Positions 22,645 through 32,294 of a DNA stretch of 64,000 nucleotides are shown here, in pieces. A model generated the notes under the pieces. It saw only the letters and a list, made by a program, of their open reading frames with translations, was not told the DNA's origin and made no database searches. The stretch spans positions 15,719,746-15,783,745 of the forward strand of contig OX393568.1 in NCBI GenBank assembly GCA_947652115.1, given 5' to 3'. Each line of letters begins with the position of its first letter. Position 1 is the first letter of the stretch. The position numbers were made by a program, and so were the translations under genes. The DNA is from Blastomussa wellsi. Its lineage: Eukaryota > Cnidaria > Anthozoa > Scleractinia > Plerogyridae.

Positions 22645-25555
22645 AGAGGCCTTCTCACTTACCACCAGGTATGATGTTACATTTAAATCCTTTATTCGTA
22701 AATCACCTCCCCTTAGCGGGACGCCTGAAACATTGCATTTCCAACTGGGTTGTTATAAGCAAAGATCCTTGGGTCTTGGAAACTGTTCAGGGGTTTCATC
22801 TGGACTTCTTGAGTACCCCGCACCAATTCTCTGTTCCGCTAACAATTCCTCACACAAAGGAGAATATGGCTCTTATAGACCTGGAAATACAGCAAATGCT
22901 AGAGAAAGAAGCTATCCATGTGGTCCCCCAGGGAGAGTTACATCAGGGGTTTGTGAGTTCAATTTTTCTAGTCCCCAAAAAAGGGGGTGGCCAGAGGCCC
23001 GTAGTAAATCTCCGCCCTCTCAATCAGTTCATCCCTTACGAACATTTCAAAATGGAGGGGATTCATATGCTGAGGGATCTTTTAAGAAAAGGCGACTTTA
23101 TGGTCAAGATAGACCTGAAGGATGCCTATTTTACGGTGCCAGTATGGAAGAACCACCAAAAGTTTCTGAGGTTTGTTTGGCAAGAAACAATGTACGAGTT
23201 TGCCTGCCTGCCCTTCGGGCTCGCAAGTGCTCCCAGAGTCTTCACAAAACTTATGAAGCCTGTAGTGGGCCTGTTACGACAACTGGGCATCAGACTGATA
23301 GTCTATTTGGACGACATGCTAATAATGGCTCAGTCCCGGGACATTGCCCTCCAACATGCCTCGACTGCCCTAGATCTTTTGCAAGGGTTGGGCTTCATGA
23401 TAAACTATATGAAGTCAGTCCTAGTCCCCTCAACAAAGATGGAATTTCTAGGATTTGTGGTAGACTCCCTCACCCTGTCACTGGCACTCCCTCGGGACAA
23501 AATCAGAAAAGTAAGAAAGGAGTGTCAGACCTTACTGGACTCACCACTAGTAACAGTGAGGCAACTGGCCAAGTTACTGGGACACCTTACTTCTACCATT
23601 CAAGCTGTCTTTCCAGGGCCCCTCCACTTCCGCCACTTGCAAAGCGAGAAAAACAGGGCTTTAGTAAATTCTCAAACGTACGACTCCGCTACCCCCCTTT
23701 GCCCTCAGGCCAAAGAGGAGTTGGTTTGGTGGCGGGACAACCTGGAAGCATGGAATGGAAAAGCTCTGGTTTCGGGTTCTCCAGACTTAGTAATCGAGAC
23801 AGATGCCTCCCGACAAGGTTGGGGGGCATTTTGCAACGGAGTGTCCACAGGGGGCCAGTGGTCTCAAGGGGAATCCCCTCTTCACATAAATTGTCTCGAA
23901 CTTCTGGCTGGGGCATTTGCTGTCAAGACTTTTGTGAAAGGAAAAGTTCAAATGCGAGTCCGCTTGTTAATGGACAATTTGACTGCCGCCCATTACATAA
24001 ACAAGATGGGGGGCACAAAATCCCCTGTCCTGGCACGTCTGGCATTAGATCTATGGGAGTGGTGCCTTCACCACAATATCCTAATCGAGGCTCAGTATTT
24101 ACCAGGGGTACTAAATATCCGAGCAGACCGAGAATCTCGAGTATTTTTAGACCATCACGACTGGAAACTGGACCCCTTGTTGTTTGTGGAGCTAAATCAG
24201 GCCTGGGGTCCCTTGGAGGTAGATCTGTTTGCCTCTCGGCTCTCAAATCAACTTCCACGGTTTTACAGCTGGCGACCAGACCCTCATTCAGAGGCAGTGG
24301 ATGCGTTTTCCCAGGACTGGAGCAAAGTGAGGGGATATGCATTCCCTCCCTTTGCTCTGGTAGGCCGCTGCCTCCGACAGTTACTAGACCAGAATGTGTC
24401 ACACCTTGTTCTAGTCGCACCAGTTTGGCAGTCTCAGCCATGGTACCCTCTGCTTCTGGAGTTGTGTGTAGCACCTCCCATTCTGTTCCTTCACTACCAG
24501 GGCCTGCTGACCCGACAAGGGGAAGCCCATCCCCTGTTGAACCTTCAACTAGCAGGTTGGCTACTATCCGCCAATCATATTCAGAAGCAGGCATTTCACA
24601 GCCAGCTCAAACCCTACTTGTCGCAGCCTGGAGGGATGGAACATCCAAGGCCTATGCATCAGCTTGGCGAAGATGGGATAGCTGGTGTCGAGAACGGAAA
24701 CTTAATTCAGTTCAAGCTTCTGTAGAGTCTATTTTAGAGTTCCTCACTTCTGAATTTAATCTTGGGAGAGCTTATAGGACTCTTAATGTTTACCGGTCTG
24801 CCATTTCTAGCACTCACCCTAAAATTGATTCAGTTAGGGTTGGGGAACACCCTTTAGTAGTCCAACTGTTAAAGGGAGCCTACAACCTTAGACCGCCTTT
24901 ACCTCGGTATTCTAGTACCTGGGATGTCAGCCTCGTTGTTTCTTTTATTGATGGTTTAGGTGTCAACGAGTCCCTCTCTCTTAAGGTTTTATCCCAGAAG
25001 CTTGGTTTTCTCCTCGCCCTTACTGCAATGGAAAGGGTATCTGAAGTGGTTTCTCATGACCTTAGGTATAGGCGCTTTATCCCTGAAGGAGTGACCTTTG
25101 CACTCCCAGATTTAACAAAAAAATCCCGAGCAGGCAAGGATCTCAAAACTTCGTTTCACGCTGGTTTTGAGGAAAATCCTAACCTTTGCGTGGTTAAGTG
25201 TCTTAAAGAGTATGAACATCGCACTTCAGAATTCCGTCCCTTGGACCCATCAAAAGCCAACAAGCTTTTATTATCGTACATTCGCCCCCACAAGCCCATT
25301 TCAGGTGCTTCCCTCAGTAGGTGGCTGAAGGATATAATCTCTCGGGCAGGTATTGATACGAGTATTTTTAAAGCTCACTCAGTACGAGGAGCATCTGCAT
25401 CAGCTGCCTTTGAAAGGGGTGCTTCTCTGCAGGATATCTTAGATCTTGCTGATTGGTCAACCGACTCCACCTTCAGGCGTTTTTATTACAGGCCTAGACA
25501 CAATTCTAGCATTACAAAGACATTGTTAAATGTGCAAAGTTTACCGATTCAGTGA
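22262..25555 (+). CDS. DIRS tyrosine recombinase within a 1097-aa overprinted frame
   Basis: The tyrosine recombinase is the last 340 residues or so. It has an N-terminal SAM-like core (TSKAYASAWRRWDSW), then the catalytic Arg in LLALTAMERVSEVV, the HxxR box in KAHSVRGASAS and a final LADWSTDSTFRRFYY carrying the Tyr. By family it integrates the circular cDNA. The first 750 residues or so, from 22262, have no recognised domain and overprint the end of ORF1 and the whole RT/RNase H frame (22671-24725). The true start of the recombinase is uncertain; it may be made by an internal start, splicing or frameshifting near 24500. DIRS elements are known for overlapping RT and YR frames. Confidence 0.8.
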   Translation: MPLHFCQRSDARLSLTESIQRELYHLLLLKSFRKLAKVCLEKDLKQGSRPDQRQQRPYRQLLLWGKIHDLLSFFEAAPPPSGDEGTAGVVPVKGFRIPATSASFGVHSEAEAGVREEPCTKSLQLPSREAFSLTTRYDVTFKSFIRKSPPLSGTPETLHFQLGCYKQRSLGLGNCSGVSSGLLEYPAPILCSANNSSHKGEYGSYRPGNTANARERSYPCGPPGRVTSGVCEFNFSSPQKRGWPEARSKSPPSQSVHPLRTFQNGGDSYAEGSFKKRRLYGQDRPEGCLFYGASMEEPPKVSEVCLARNNVRVCLPALRARKCSQSLHKTYEACSGPVTTTGHQTDSLFGRHANNGSVPGHCPPTCLDCPRSFARVGLHDKLYEVSPSPLNKDGISRICGRLPHPVTGTPSGQNQKSKKGVSDLTGLTTSNSEATGQVTGTPYFYHSSCLSRAPPLPPLAKREKQGFSKFSNVRLRYPPLPSGQRGVGLVAGQPGSMEWKSSGFGFSRLSNRDRCLPTRLGGILQRSVHRGPVVSRGIPSSHKLSRTSGWGICCQDFCERKSSNASPLVNGQFDCRPLHKQDGGHKIPCPGTSGIRSMGVVPSPQYPNRGSVFTRGTKYPSRPRISSIFRPSRLETGPLVVCGAKSGLGSLGGRSVCLSALKSTSTVLQLATRPSFRGSGCVFPGLEQSEGICIPSLCSGRPLPPTVTRPECVTPCSSRTSLAVSAMVPSASGVVCSTSHSVPSLPGPADPTRGSPSPVEPSTSRLATIRQSYSEAGISQPAQTLLVAAWRDGTSKAYASAWRRWDSWCRERKLNSVQASVESILEFLTSEFNLGRAYRTLNVYRSAISSTHPKIDSVRVGEHPLVVQLLKGAYNLRPPLPRYSSTWDVSLVVSFIDGLGVNESLSLKVLSQKLGFLLALTAMERVSEVVSHDLRYRRFIPEGVTFALPDLTKKSRAGKDLKTSFHAGFEENPNLCVVKCLKEYEHRTSEFRPLDPSKANKLLLSYIRPHKPISGASLSRWLKDIISRAGIDTSIFKAHSVRGASASAAFERGASLQDILDLADWSTDSTFRRFYYRPRHNSSITKTLLNVQSLPIQ
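22671..24725 (+). CDS. DIRS reverse transcriptase / RNase H
   Basis: 684 aa, intact. RT: KKGGGQRPVVNLRPLN (about 103-118), motif A KIDLKDAYFTVP (147-157), motif B LPFGLASAP (180-188) and motif C VYLDDML (211-217). RNase H follows with catalytic acidic residues in ETDASRQGWGAF (376-387), NCLELLAG (E410) and LLMDNLTA (D435). Residues after 500 (EVDLFASRLSNQLPRFYSW, then VSHLVLVAPVWQSQPWYP) fit the conserved C-terminal block of DIRS RT ORFs. Copies element RNA into cDNA in the particle. It starts 27 bp after the ORF1 stop in another frame. Confidence 0.9.
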   Translation: MMLHLNPLFVNHLPLAGRLKHCISNWVVISKDPWVLETVQGFHLDFLSTPHQFSVPLTIPHTKENMALIDLEIQQMLEKEAIHVVPQGELHQGFVSSIFLVPKKGGGQRPVVNLRPLNQFIPYEHFKMEGIHMLRDLLRKGDFMVKIDLKDAYFTVPVWKNHQKFLRFVWQETMYEFACLPFGLASAPRVFTKLMKPVVGLLRQLGIRLIVYLDDMLIMAQSRDIALQHASTALDLLQGLGFMINYMKSVLVPSTKMEFLGFVVDSLTLSLALPRDKIRKVRKECQTLLDSPLVTVRQLAKLLGHLTSTIQAVFPGPLHFRHLQSEKNRALVNSQTYDSATPLCPQAKEELVWWRDNLEAWNGKALVSGSPDLVIETDASRQGWGAFCNGVSTGGQWSQGESPLHINCLELLAGAFAVKTFVKGKVQMRVRLLMDNLTAAHYINKMGGTKSPVLARLALDLWEWCLHHNILIEAQYLPGVLNIRADRESRVFLDHHDWKLDPLLFVELNQAWGPLEVDLFASRLSNQLPRFYSWRPDPHSEAVDAFSQDWSKVRGYAFPPFALVGRCLRQLLDQNVSHLVLVAPVWQSQPWYPLLLELCVAPPILFLHYQGLLTRQGEAHPLLNLQLAGWLLSANHIQKQAFHSQLKPYLSQPGGMEHPRPMHQLGEDGIAGVENGNLIQFKLL

Positions 25556-25573
25556 ACATGACCCACTTTAAAA

Positions 25574-25690
25574 ACACATTGTTATATGAGGCGACTGTTC
25601 TGAAGTATAATCACAGATTATGCTAGGGCCGCTTGCGGCCTGCAGTATAAGATGGATTATACGAAGATAAAGGAGACGAGTATAACAATG
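25574..25690. repeat. DIRS internal complementary region
   Basis: The left part is the reverse complement of the left extension (from 21307) and the right part of the right extension (up to 26053). They meet at AAT (25609-25611). It lies just after the recombinase stop codon. In the DIRS model this region templates the joining of the cDNA ends into a circle. Confidence 0.85.
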
Positions 25691-25843
25691 TCCCTCCCGC
25701 CTCTCCCTTTTCTAGGACATATCCTTTTGGGTCATGTTCATACCAGGTGATTCTTATGTTTTATCTATTGCTTTCTTCTTCTGTTTGCAGGTCCTTGATT
25801 CACAAGCTTGTTTACCTTTCCTGCGGTCCATTTGTGTACGCTC

Positions 25844-25980
25844 AATAAAATGGCGATTTGGAGTGGAATGGCGCAGGGACTTATGGGGGTGTTGAAATTA
25901 TGTTAATTATGTTAATTATTCAAGTTTGCTTTTAATGCGCTGTTTTTCAGAGCGAAATAAAGTTGGTTACACATTGTTAT
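25844..25980. repeat. DIRS right inverted terminal repeat (137 bp)
   Basis: Reverse complement of 21333-21469, followed by the outer extension that ends at 26053. Confidence 0.85.
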
Positions 25981-26053
25981 ACTCGTCTCCTTTATCTTCG
26001 TATAATCCATCTTATACTGCAGGCCGCAAGCGGCCCTAGCATAATCTGTGATT

Positions 26054-26722
26054 TTGGCGTATCTTGTGCGCCAAAATCTCCACTGCAAGGATAAATAAGG
26101 AAGAGCTGAGAGGGCATCCCTGCCGAACTCCTCTTGATATGTTTATATAATTGGTCATGAATCCACCATTCATGAGTGAACTTTGTACGTTGTTGTAGAG
26201 GATAGTAAACCACTTAATGAAATTTTGTTTAAATTTAAACGCTTCTAAAGCCCTTAACATGAAGGGCCATTCTAAAGTGTTGAACGCCTTTTCAGAATCT
26301 ACAAAAAGGAGAATTCCTGGAATTTTCATGGCATCCGTATAATCCATTAAGTCGTTCAAGAGACGTATATTTTGTCCGATGTATCTTCCATGAACAAAGC
26401 CAGTTTGGTCTGAGTGGATTAATTTTGGTAGACATTGTTCTAGCCTCATAGCAAGAGCTTTCGAGATGATTTTATAGTCGACATTAAGTAAAGTTATGGG
26501 GCGCCAATTCTTTAAATCAACCAGGTTAATATCCTCTTTTGGAATTAGCGTTGTTGTTCCTCTTCTCTGGGAAATGGACAAAGGGCCTTTTTGAAAGGCC
26601 TCATTATAAGAGTTAAGAAGGTCTTTACAGGGAAGATCGAAAAAAGTTTGGTAGAATTCTTTTGGGAAGCCATCTTCCCCTGGAGATCTATTGTCCGAAA
26701 AGGATGCTAAAGCATCTTTCAA
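26054..26722 (-). pseudogene. LINE RT fingers and palm, first half
   Basis: Contains NRSPGEDGFPKEFYQ, LKNWRPITLLNVDYKI, the QTGFVHGRYIGQNIR block, LLFVDSEKAFNTL (motif A) and GVRQGCPLSSSLFILAVE (motif B): the L1/Tx1-type RT order. The frame runs on into the DIRS terminus at 26053. Upstream there is a frame break before 26722. Confidence 0.8.
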
Positions 26723-26937
26723 TTCCTCGAGTGTTAACTCCTTTTCTAGGTGTTCTCGTTATGGAATGTCGAGACCTTCGAAATAATCGTCAAATCTCTC
26801 TTCATGTTGTGTATTCTGAATGTCCATGTTGTTAACGATCTTTGTAGTGTACATAGTGCTATAAAAGTCTTCAATTTCCTTTAAAACCTGTTTTGGGTCT
26901 GAGATTATCTCGTCATTATCTGATTTCACTTGCGGTA

Positions 26938-27234
26938 TTAACTTCCTTTCATAATTTGATTTTCAAGGTTAAAGAAGTATTTGGTTGGTTTTTCTCCTTG
27001 TTCGAACCATTTCATCTTTGACCTAAACATAGCTTCTTTTCCCTTTGCTTCGTGGATCAGTTTTAATTCGTTTTTTGCGGCTTCGTATTGATCTAAGATC
27101 TGCCTATTGAAGGTATCATTATTACAGATTCTGCGATCGACTTCTTTCAGTTCTTTTTCAAGATTTTCTTCTTTTCTAATTGAGTCAGATCTTTTCTTTT
27201 TCGAATATTTAATAGTTTTAGAGCGCAACTCCAT
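26938..27234 (-). pseudogene. LINE ORF2 linker between endonuclease and RT
   Basis: 98-aa, lysine- and glutamate-rich, probably coiled-coil. It ends with WFEQGEKPTKYFFNLE, a conserved motif of L1/Tx1 ORF2 proteins ahead of the RT. Stops and frameshifts separate it from its neighbours. Confidence 0.7.
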
Positions 27235-27447
27235 TTAAATTAACTCCCATAGTAGTTGTTTCTCGTTAACTTGAGAGTACTTTTCTAATATTTGTGGGTA
27301 ATAAAATTCAATAAGTTCTTTGTAATTATGTTATTTTGTTATTGAATTTCCACAAGCCAGGACCTCTTTCAAACTCGCTTTTAATTTCAAGGCCTGAGAA
27401 AACTGCTTTATGGTCAGGTGCTATTGAAGTGCGCACTTCGGTTGTCT

Positions 27448-28098
27448 TTATATCACCGGAAAGGAGACGGGGAATAAGTCTATTCTTGATTTTAACTTCA
27501 AGGGTTTCGATTCGTAAGTAAACGATTTAGCAGTAGGATGCACATGTCTGTAGATATCAATCAGGTTTAGTTCCTCCATAAGGTTAACAAGTGTGTTTCT
27601 GTAGCTTGTGGCTTTCCAAGGCTGACCACCGCGTTTGTCAATAGGATTAAGAGTCGTATTCCAGTCACCTACAGTAATAATTTTTGGCGTGTCCGTTTTC
27701 GAAACGAGTTGTTCACTTAATATTCGGATAAAGCGGTCATGGTCACGATAATCAGTAGGAGCGTAAATGTTCGTAATAAAGAAATACTTTTCATCTACTA
27801 TTGCTTTGGCAATCAAAATTCTTCCTTCAGAGTCTGCATGAATTTTACGTAAATGAAATGATTTAGAGGTTGGATTTATAAGAATGCAAACCCCTTTTGA
27901 GTGCGAAGAGCCGTGAGAGAAAATATTGTTACCCCATTCAGCAGACCACACCTTTTCATCTTCAATTAACGAATATGTTTCTTGGAGACAAAAGATCGTA
28001 GCTTTTTGTGCTTTCAAATATGAAAATATTGCTCTTCTTTTGTTTGCATTACGTAATCCTCGCACGTTTAAAGAAAGCAATTTAAACTTATGTGACAT
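27448..28098 (-). pseudogene. LINE AP-type endonuclease domain
   Basis: 216-aa frame starting MSHKFKLLSLNVRGL. It has the APE-like endonuclease motifs: LNVRGLR, FCLQETYS, ITNIYAPTD and the VGDWNTTLNPIDKRGG block, then SRIDLFPVS near the end. By family it nicks the target for target-primed reverse transcription. A frameshift removes the last part of the domain. Confidence 0.8.
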
Positions 28099-28474
28099 AA
28101 AAGATTGTAAGCAAGAATCTCTTTAATGCAAATTGTAAAAGACCGATGTTCTTTGGTAACATAAGTATATGTTGTATTTTAGTGTATTTTGGTAGAAAAC
28201 TGTTATTTTAAAACCAGGCTGCACAATTGCAGTCGTCGCAATAAAAGAACAGCAGAAGCAGAAATATGTAACAAAAAATTACGGCGAATGGAAAGTACTG
28301 TAAATATAAAATTAAAAATAAAGTGGCAAAATTTGCAAAAATTAAATAAATAAATACGTAAATTACTTTACGTACATCAAGAGAATCAATAAAAGAACAG
28401 AGATAAACAATTAAATTAAAATAAAAAGTTGCCCAAAGTAAGAGTGATCCCGCTCGATTCATAGGACACGTTTA
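28099..28474. other. AT-rich stretch between the LINE and a TIR element
   Basis: It may include the LINE 5' region (ORF1 not seen). An 84-aa hydrophobic ORF on the minus strand (28208-28462) has no credible homology and is probably chance. Confidence 0.35.
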
Positions 28475-30114
28475 TGGTGGCCGACTGTTCTCACAGAAAA
28501 ATTGGGCCAAATTCTTAAATATCCGAAGAAAAAGCGAAGAAACTTTATAGTTCAAGAAAATATTTTAATAACATTTCTCAGCTATTAGTTAATTTTGACA
28601 CATCTCGAAACTTGCACTTTTCATTGGCTTTTGATGTATTGTGTCGTGGCACGCTATCTATCTCAATAACCGAACAGTGTCGGGTAACATCCGAAGGCTA
28701 CTGCTCACTTTCCAGTTACTCCAAAAAAAGCTGACAATCCTTTTCTCTAATAATTAATTTCACAGTAACTGGCTACTTTGAGGTATGTCATTGAATTGTT
28801 CCTTCGGAATAAACTTAAAATTCGTGGACGGAGTCTACCTTTCGGATGTATGATCTCCCAAGGGGTGTTTCGGGTGAAACGCTAGCCTTCTAGCTAAGTC
28901 TCATTCAACAGTTTCACGTGACGAAGTGCAAAGACATATTTTTTTAGTTTTCTGTTGTCTTTCAGGAACTTTCTTTAGTTTTTTTTTTGTTGTATTTTAG
29001 CGTAGAAAAAGCTTGAGCTACACCCGGATCGGTCTCCTTTAGGGGTTATATTCAAAATTTACGACAGACAGCCACGTCTGTTTCATACAGGCGTACGAGC
29101 ATTAGGCGTACGAGCCGGGGGAAGGCGGGGGCTGCCCTCCCCCCCAGTTTCGAAAATGTTTGACATTTTTTTGGGCAAAATGGCAAAAGCAGTAGTCATT
29201 TTTGGGTGGTTGTATACCGGTTCAATGTGAACGCATTCGAAAATTGTGTTGTTTCGGGCATGGAGGTTACAGCCCCCCAAAGTCCGAAGTTGCCCGTAAG
29301 CCTATGTACCTTTGGACTTAAGGGAGCTCAAACACCCTGCACGAAAAAAATAACCAATTCCCTGCTGCTGCTCGAATTCTACGCGTTTTGTCCGAAAAAT
29401 GTCGAAACTTTTTTAAACTGGGGAGCGCTGAACCCCCCCCCCCCCGCCTCGTACGCCTTTGTTCATAAGGGAGCACCCCCCACCCCCGGTAAACTTGGTT
29501 TGACAACACCACACAAAGCAGTGTCTTAGTCGTGTCTTACTGCACTGGTAAGCCTTTTTGAACCAGTCTTCTGCTCAAAGTTCCCAAACTCTAAGCATGT
29601 TCAAGAAAATCCCGACAAACAATTGAAGTCCAGAATCTCCTTTCGTCTGAACTTTTTCATAACATAGCGTAGATCTGCTTGGTCCTCGGATCTACCTTTC
29701 CGCCATCTTTGATTAGAAGACCGCTTATCACGGATATAGTGGGCAATGAGAACACTCGGCCGTCATCAAACATTTCGTTTTCAATTACAATTTTGTCCGA
29801 GAACGACCGGCCTTCTCATGGCCGGTCGTTCTCACAGCATTTTTAAAATTCAAACGTATTTGGTATTGAAACGAAACTCTGATTTTATTCTTTGTTCTTT
29901 TTTATTTACTGTTTTTTAGAGCAAAAATAAATTCATTTTCAAACATATGTAATATATCCCTTTTTGACAGTCATGTCCCTCCCTTTTTTTAATACTTTCT
30001 TATTTTTATTTTTTAGAAAAATAATTATTCAACGTAAACAATTTTTGTTCTTCGCTGTTTCTTCGGATATTTAAGAATTTGACCCAATTTTTCTGCGAGA
30101 ACAGTCGGCCACCA
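28475..30114. mobile_element. 1.64-kb non-autonomous TIR transposon
   Basis: About 68-bp terminal inverted repeats (28475-28542, 30047-30114) start TGGTGGCCGACTGTTCTC and differ at a handful of positions. TA flanks both ends (28473-28474, 30115-30116), a possible TA duplication. No transposase is encoded. It carries a nested foldback (29090-29457). An internal palindrome near 29813-29848 has related GGCCGGTCGTTCTCAC sequence, hinting at nested relatives. It lies exactly where the Gypsy integrase frame ends. Confidence 0.75.
29090..29457. repeat. Foldback/MITE nested in the TIR transposon
   Basis: The outer ends read GGCGTACGAG and the reverse complement. C/G homopolymer stretches follow on both sides, then an AGTTTNAAAANGTTTNGACATT block on each arm (one base offset). 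Arms are about 100 bp and diverged. The 60-107 aa ORFs here are artefacts. Confidence 0.6.
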
Positions 30115-30658
30115 TACTGGGGTATCGATGTTCAAGCTGCCACTCTCTTGCGAATTCACTAAATGCTGATGATGCAAATTGGGATCCATTATCGGTAATT
30201 AGTATATCTGGTATTCCATCTCTAGAAAACTGGACTTTACATGCAGCGATCATATTGGCGGATGTTGCCACTTTCACCTCCTGGACTTCAAAGAACCCAC
30301 TCCAATAGTCGGCAAGGATGAAGAACTGTTGATTTCCCAGCTCAAATAGATCTGCCACCAGCATTGACCAAGGGCGAGACGGTACTGGGTAGGGATGCAC
30401 GTCGTCGCGACATTGATCAGGCTTATAGGACTGACAAACTGAGCACTTGGAAATAAAAACCTTCACCTCTGCATTCATGAGTGGCCAGTACAGGACTTCT
30501 CTAGCACGACGGAGGCACCCCTCCATGCCAATGTGTGATCTGTGAATTTGTTTCAGCATTTCTTTCCTCATAGATGTAGGTACCACCAGGCGTTCCCCAA
30601 AGAATACTATTCCTTTGTCCTCTACCAGTTCACTTCTCAGGTCATAATATGGCGTCAA
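30115..30658 (-). pseudogene. Gypsy integrase, truncated
   Basis: Has an HHCC zinc-binding domain (HRSHIGMEGC, then CSVCQSYK), a first catalytic Asp in SMLVADLFELG and a second in ILITDNGSQF. The frame ends about ten residues later at the adjacent transposon, before the third catalytic residue, so the DDE triad is incomplete. Confidence 0.75.
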
Positions 30659-30781
30659 TTTGGGGTCACACTCTTTATTGATGCAATAAGACTTTGCATC
30701 AAGTTATCATTCGCTGTTTCCCGTCTGAACTCGGCGAGCCTGTGCGGAGCGATGGAGACGTCCTCGGCATGGTCAATTTCC

Positions 30782-31150
30782 TCAAGAGAGCAGACGAGAC
30801 TGATGTTGAGCAGACTCCGTTGTGTTGCGGTAAGCGCGACTCAAGGCATCCGATATCCACATAAGTTCTCCTTTCTTGTATTGAACTTCCAGAGAATAGG
30901 TCTGAAGAGCCATAAGCATCCTCTGGAGCCTGTTGGGAGACCTGTGCATTGGCTTGCTGAAGACCGCTTTCAAAGGTTCATGGTCAGATTCTACATGTAC
31001 GACTTCGCGTCCCAGTATGTTCTGGTTGAACTTGTTGGTGGACCAAACAATGGCTAATAACTCTTTTTCAATCTGGGCGTACCGGGTTTCTATGTCAGTC
31101 AGTGCTCTGGACGCGAAGGCGATGGATTGACCTTTTGCATAAGCAGAGCT
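30782..31150 (-). pseudogene. Gypsy RNase H region, frameshifted
   Basis: The part at 30782-30973 reads MHRSPNRLQRMLMALQTY then LMWISDALSRAY, the end of a Gypsy RNase H. The remainder to 31150 is in other frames. It lies between RT and integrase as expected. Confidence 0.55.
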
Positions 31151-31151
31151 C

Positions 31152-32141
31152 CTAGACCGGTTTCACTAGCATCATCGCAACTTCTTCGTTGATATTGTAG
31201 TATTTCAATACTGGGGCATCTGCCAAGTACTGCTTGACGGTGTAGAAAGCTTTCTGGTGTTGCTCCAGCCAGCACCATTCTATTTCCTTGTCTTCTAATC
31301 TTCTCAAGGGTACTGTAATGTCAGACAAAAGGGGTAAGAACTTGGCCAAATAATTGACCATCCCAAGGAATCTCGTAAGTCCTTTGAGGTCGCTCGGCGA
31401 AGGCATTTCCAAGATGGCTTCCACTTTGGACGGGTCAGCCTTCAGGCCTTCTGGGGTTAGGAGATGTCCCATGAATCGCACTTCGGTTTGGGCTCGCTTG
31501 AATTTCGTTTTGTTTAGCTTGAGGTTCCACTGACGACATTTCTCCAGGAATGCGCGTTCATTCTTTTCGAGGCTGGCATTCACCTCCACATCAGTTGCAC
31601 CAAAACCAGCGATGAGGAAATCGTCGGCGATGACTTCGTCCCCCTCGAGATCTTCAACGAACTCGTGCATTCGTCGTTGCCAAACTTCAGGAGCGCTGGA
31701 TATGCCGAAAGGCATACGAGTCCATCGGTAACGTCCAAAGGGTGAGTTGAACGTTGTCAAATAGCTTGAGGCGTCATCTAGTAGGATCTGATTGAAACCA
31801 TCCTTTGCATCACAGAGTGTAAATTTGCTGGCGCCGGTTAATCGGGATTCAACTTCGTCGATGCTGGGAAGCTGATAATGTTCTCGGCGTATGGCGCGGT
31901 TGAGGTCTCTGGGATCGATACAAATCCGCACCTTGTTCGGTTTCACTATGGCCAGCATGCTGGATACCCACTGCGTAAGCTCTGTTACAGGTACGAGCAC
32001 TTTACGTTCAACCAGGTCGTCAAGTTTTTCCTTGATGGGCTGTCGCAGGGCCACTGGTACTCGTCTCGGGGCGTGGGCACAAGGTGGAAAGCTTTCGTCG
32101 ATGACGATTTGATAGTTTCCTGGCAGGGCCCCTAGTCCCAC
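31152..32141 (-). pseudogene. Gypsy reverse transcriptase
   Basis: 329-aa frame with RT motifs in order: KVRICIDPRDLNRAI, FTLCDAKDGFNQI (motif A), MPFGISSAPEVWQRRM (motif B) and EVIADDFLIAGFG (motif C with the catalytic pair). FMGHLLTPEGL and NYLAKFLPLLSDI follow. The frame itself is open, but its links to protease and RNase H are broken. Confidence 0.8.
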
Positions 32142-32294
32142 TGCAAATTTGTCAAGGGGGGTTGAGGAGGGTGTATCAACCTTTAACGCTAGAACATCGC
32201 AGTTGTGAAGGCTGACAAGGCCAAACCCAACGCTTGTGTGTAATGATAAAACAGGCTGGTAATCCCCATCTATTATATTAAAGTCAAGTGATTT

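Larger units (their letters stand above)
21307..26053 (+). mobile_element. DIRS retrotransposon, nearly intact
   Basis: 4747 bp with 137-bp inverted terminal repeats (21333-21469, 25844-25980), outer extensions on each side, and an internal complementary region (25574-25690) that matches both extensions back to back. It encodes Gag-like, RT/RNase H and tyrosine recombinase ORFs in three frames. The insertion splits a LINE RT frame with only ATT shared at the junctions (21307-21309 and 26051-26053), with no target duplication. The same ATT (as AAT, 25609-25611) is the junction in the internal complementary region, as expected for integration of a circle by a tyrosine recombinase. All three frames are open, so it may be young. 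Confidence 0.9.
19396..28098 (-). mobile_element. L1/Tx1-type LINE, decayed, interrupted by a DIRS element
   Basis: Minus-strand non-LTR retrotransposon. The AP endonuclease comes first (28098-27448), then a coiled segment, RT fingers (26722-26054), the inserted DIRS element, RT palm (21306-21031) and a C-terminal domain with a C-x2-C-x7-H-x4-C motif. The 3' end is probably the (TTTA)n run at 19396-19440, read on the minus strand as an A-rich tail. Several frameshifts and stops separate the pieces, so ORF2p is not functional. An ORF1 was not identified. Confidence 0.75.

Noticed and set aside
23923..24594. 223-aa antisense ORF in the DIRS element
   Set aside because: Antisense to the RT/RNase H frame with no recognised domain; explained by codon bias of the sense frames.
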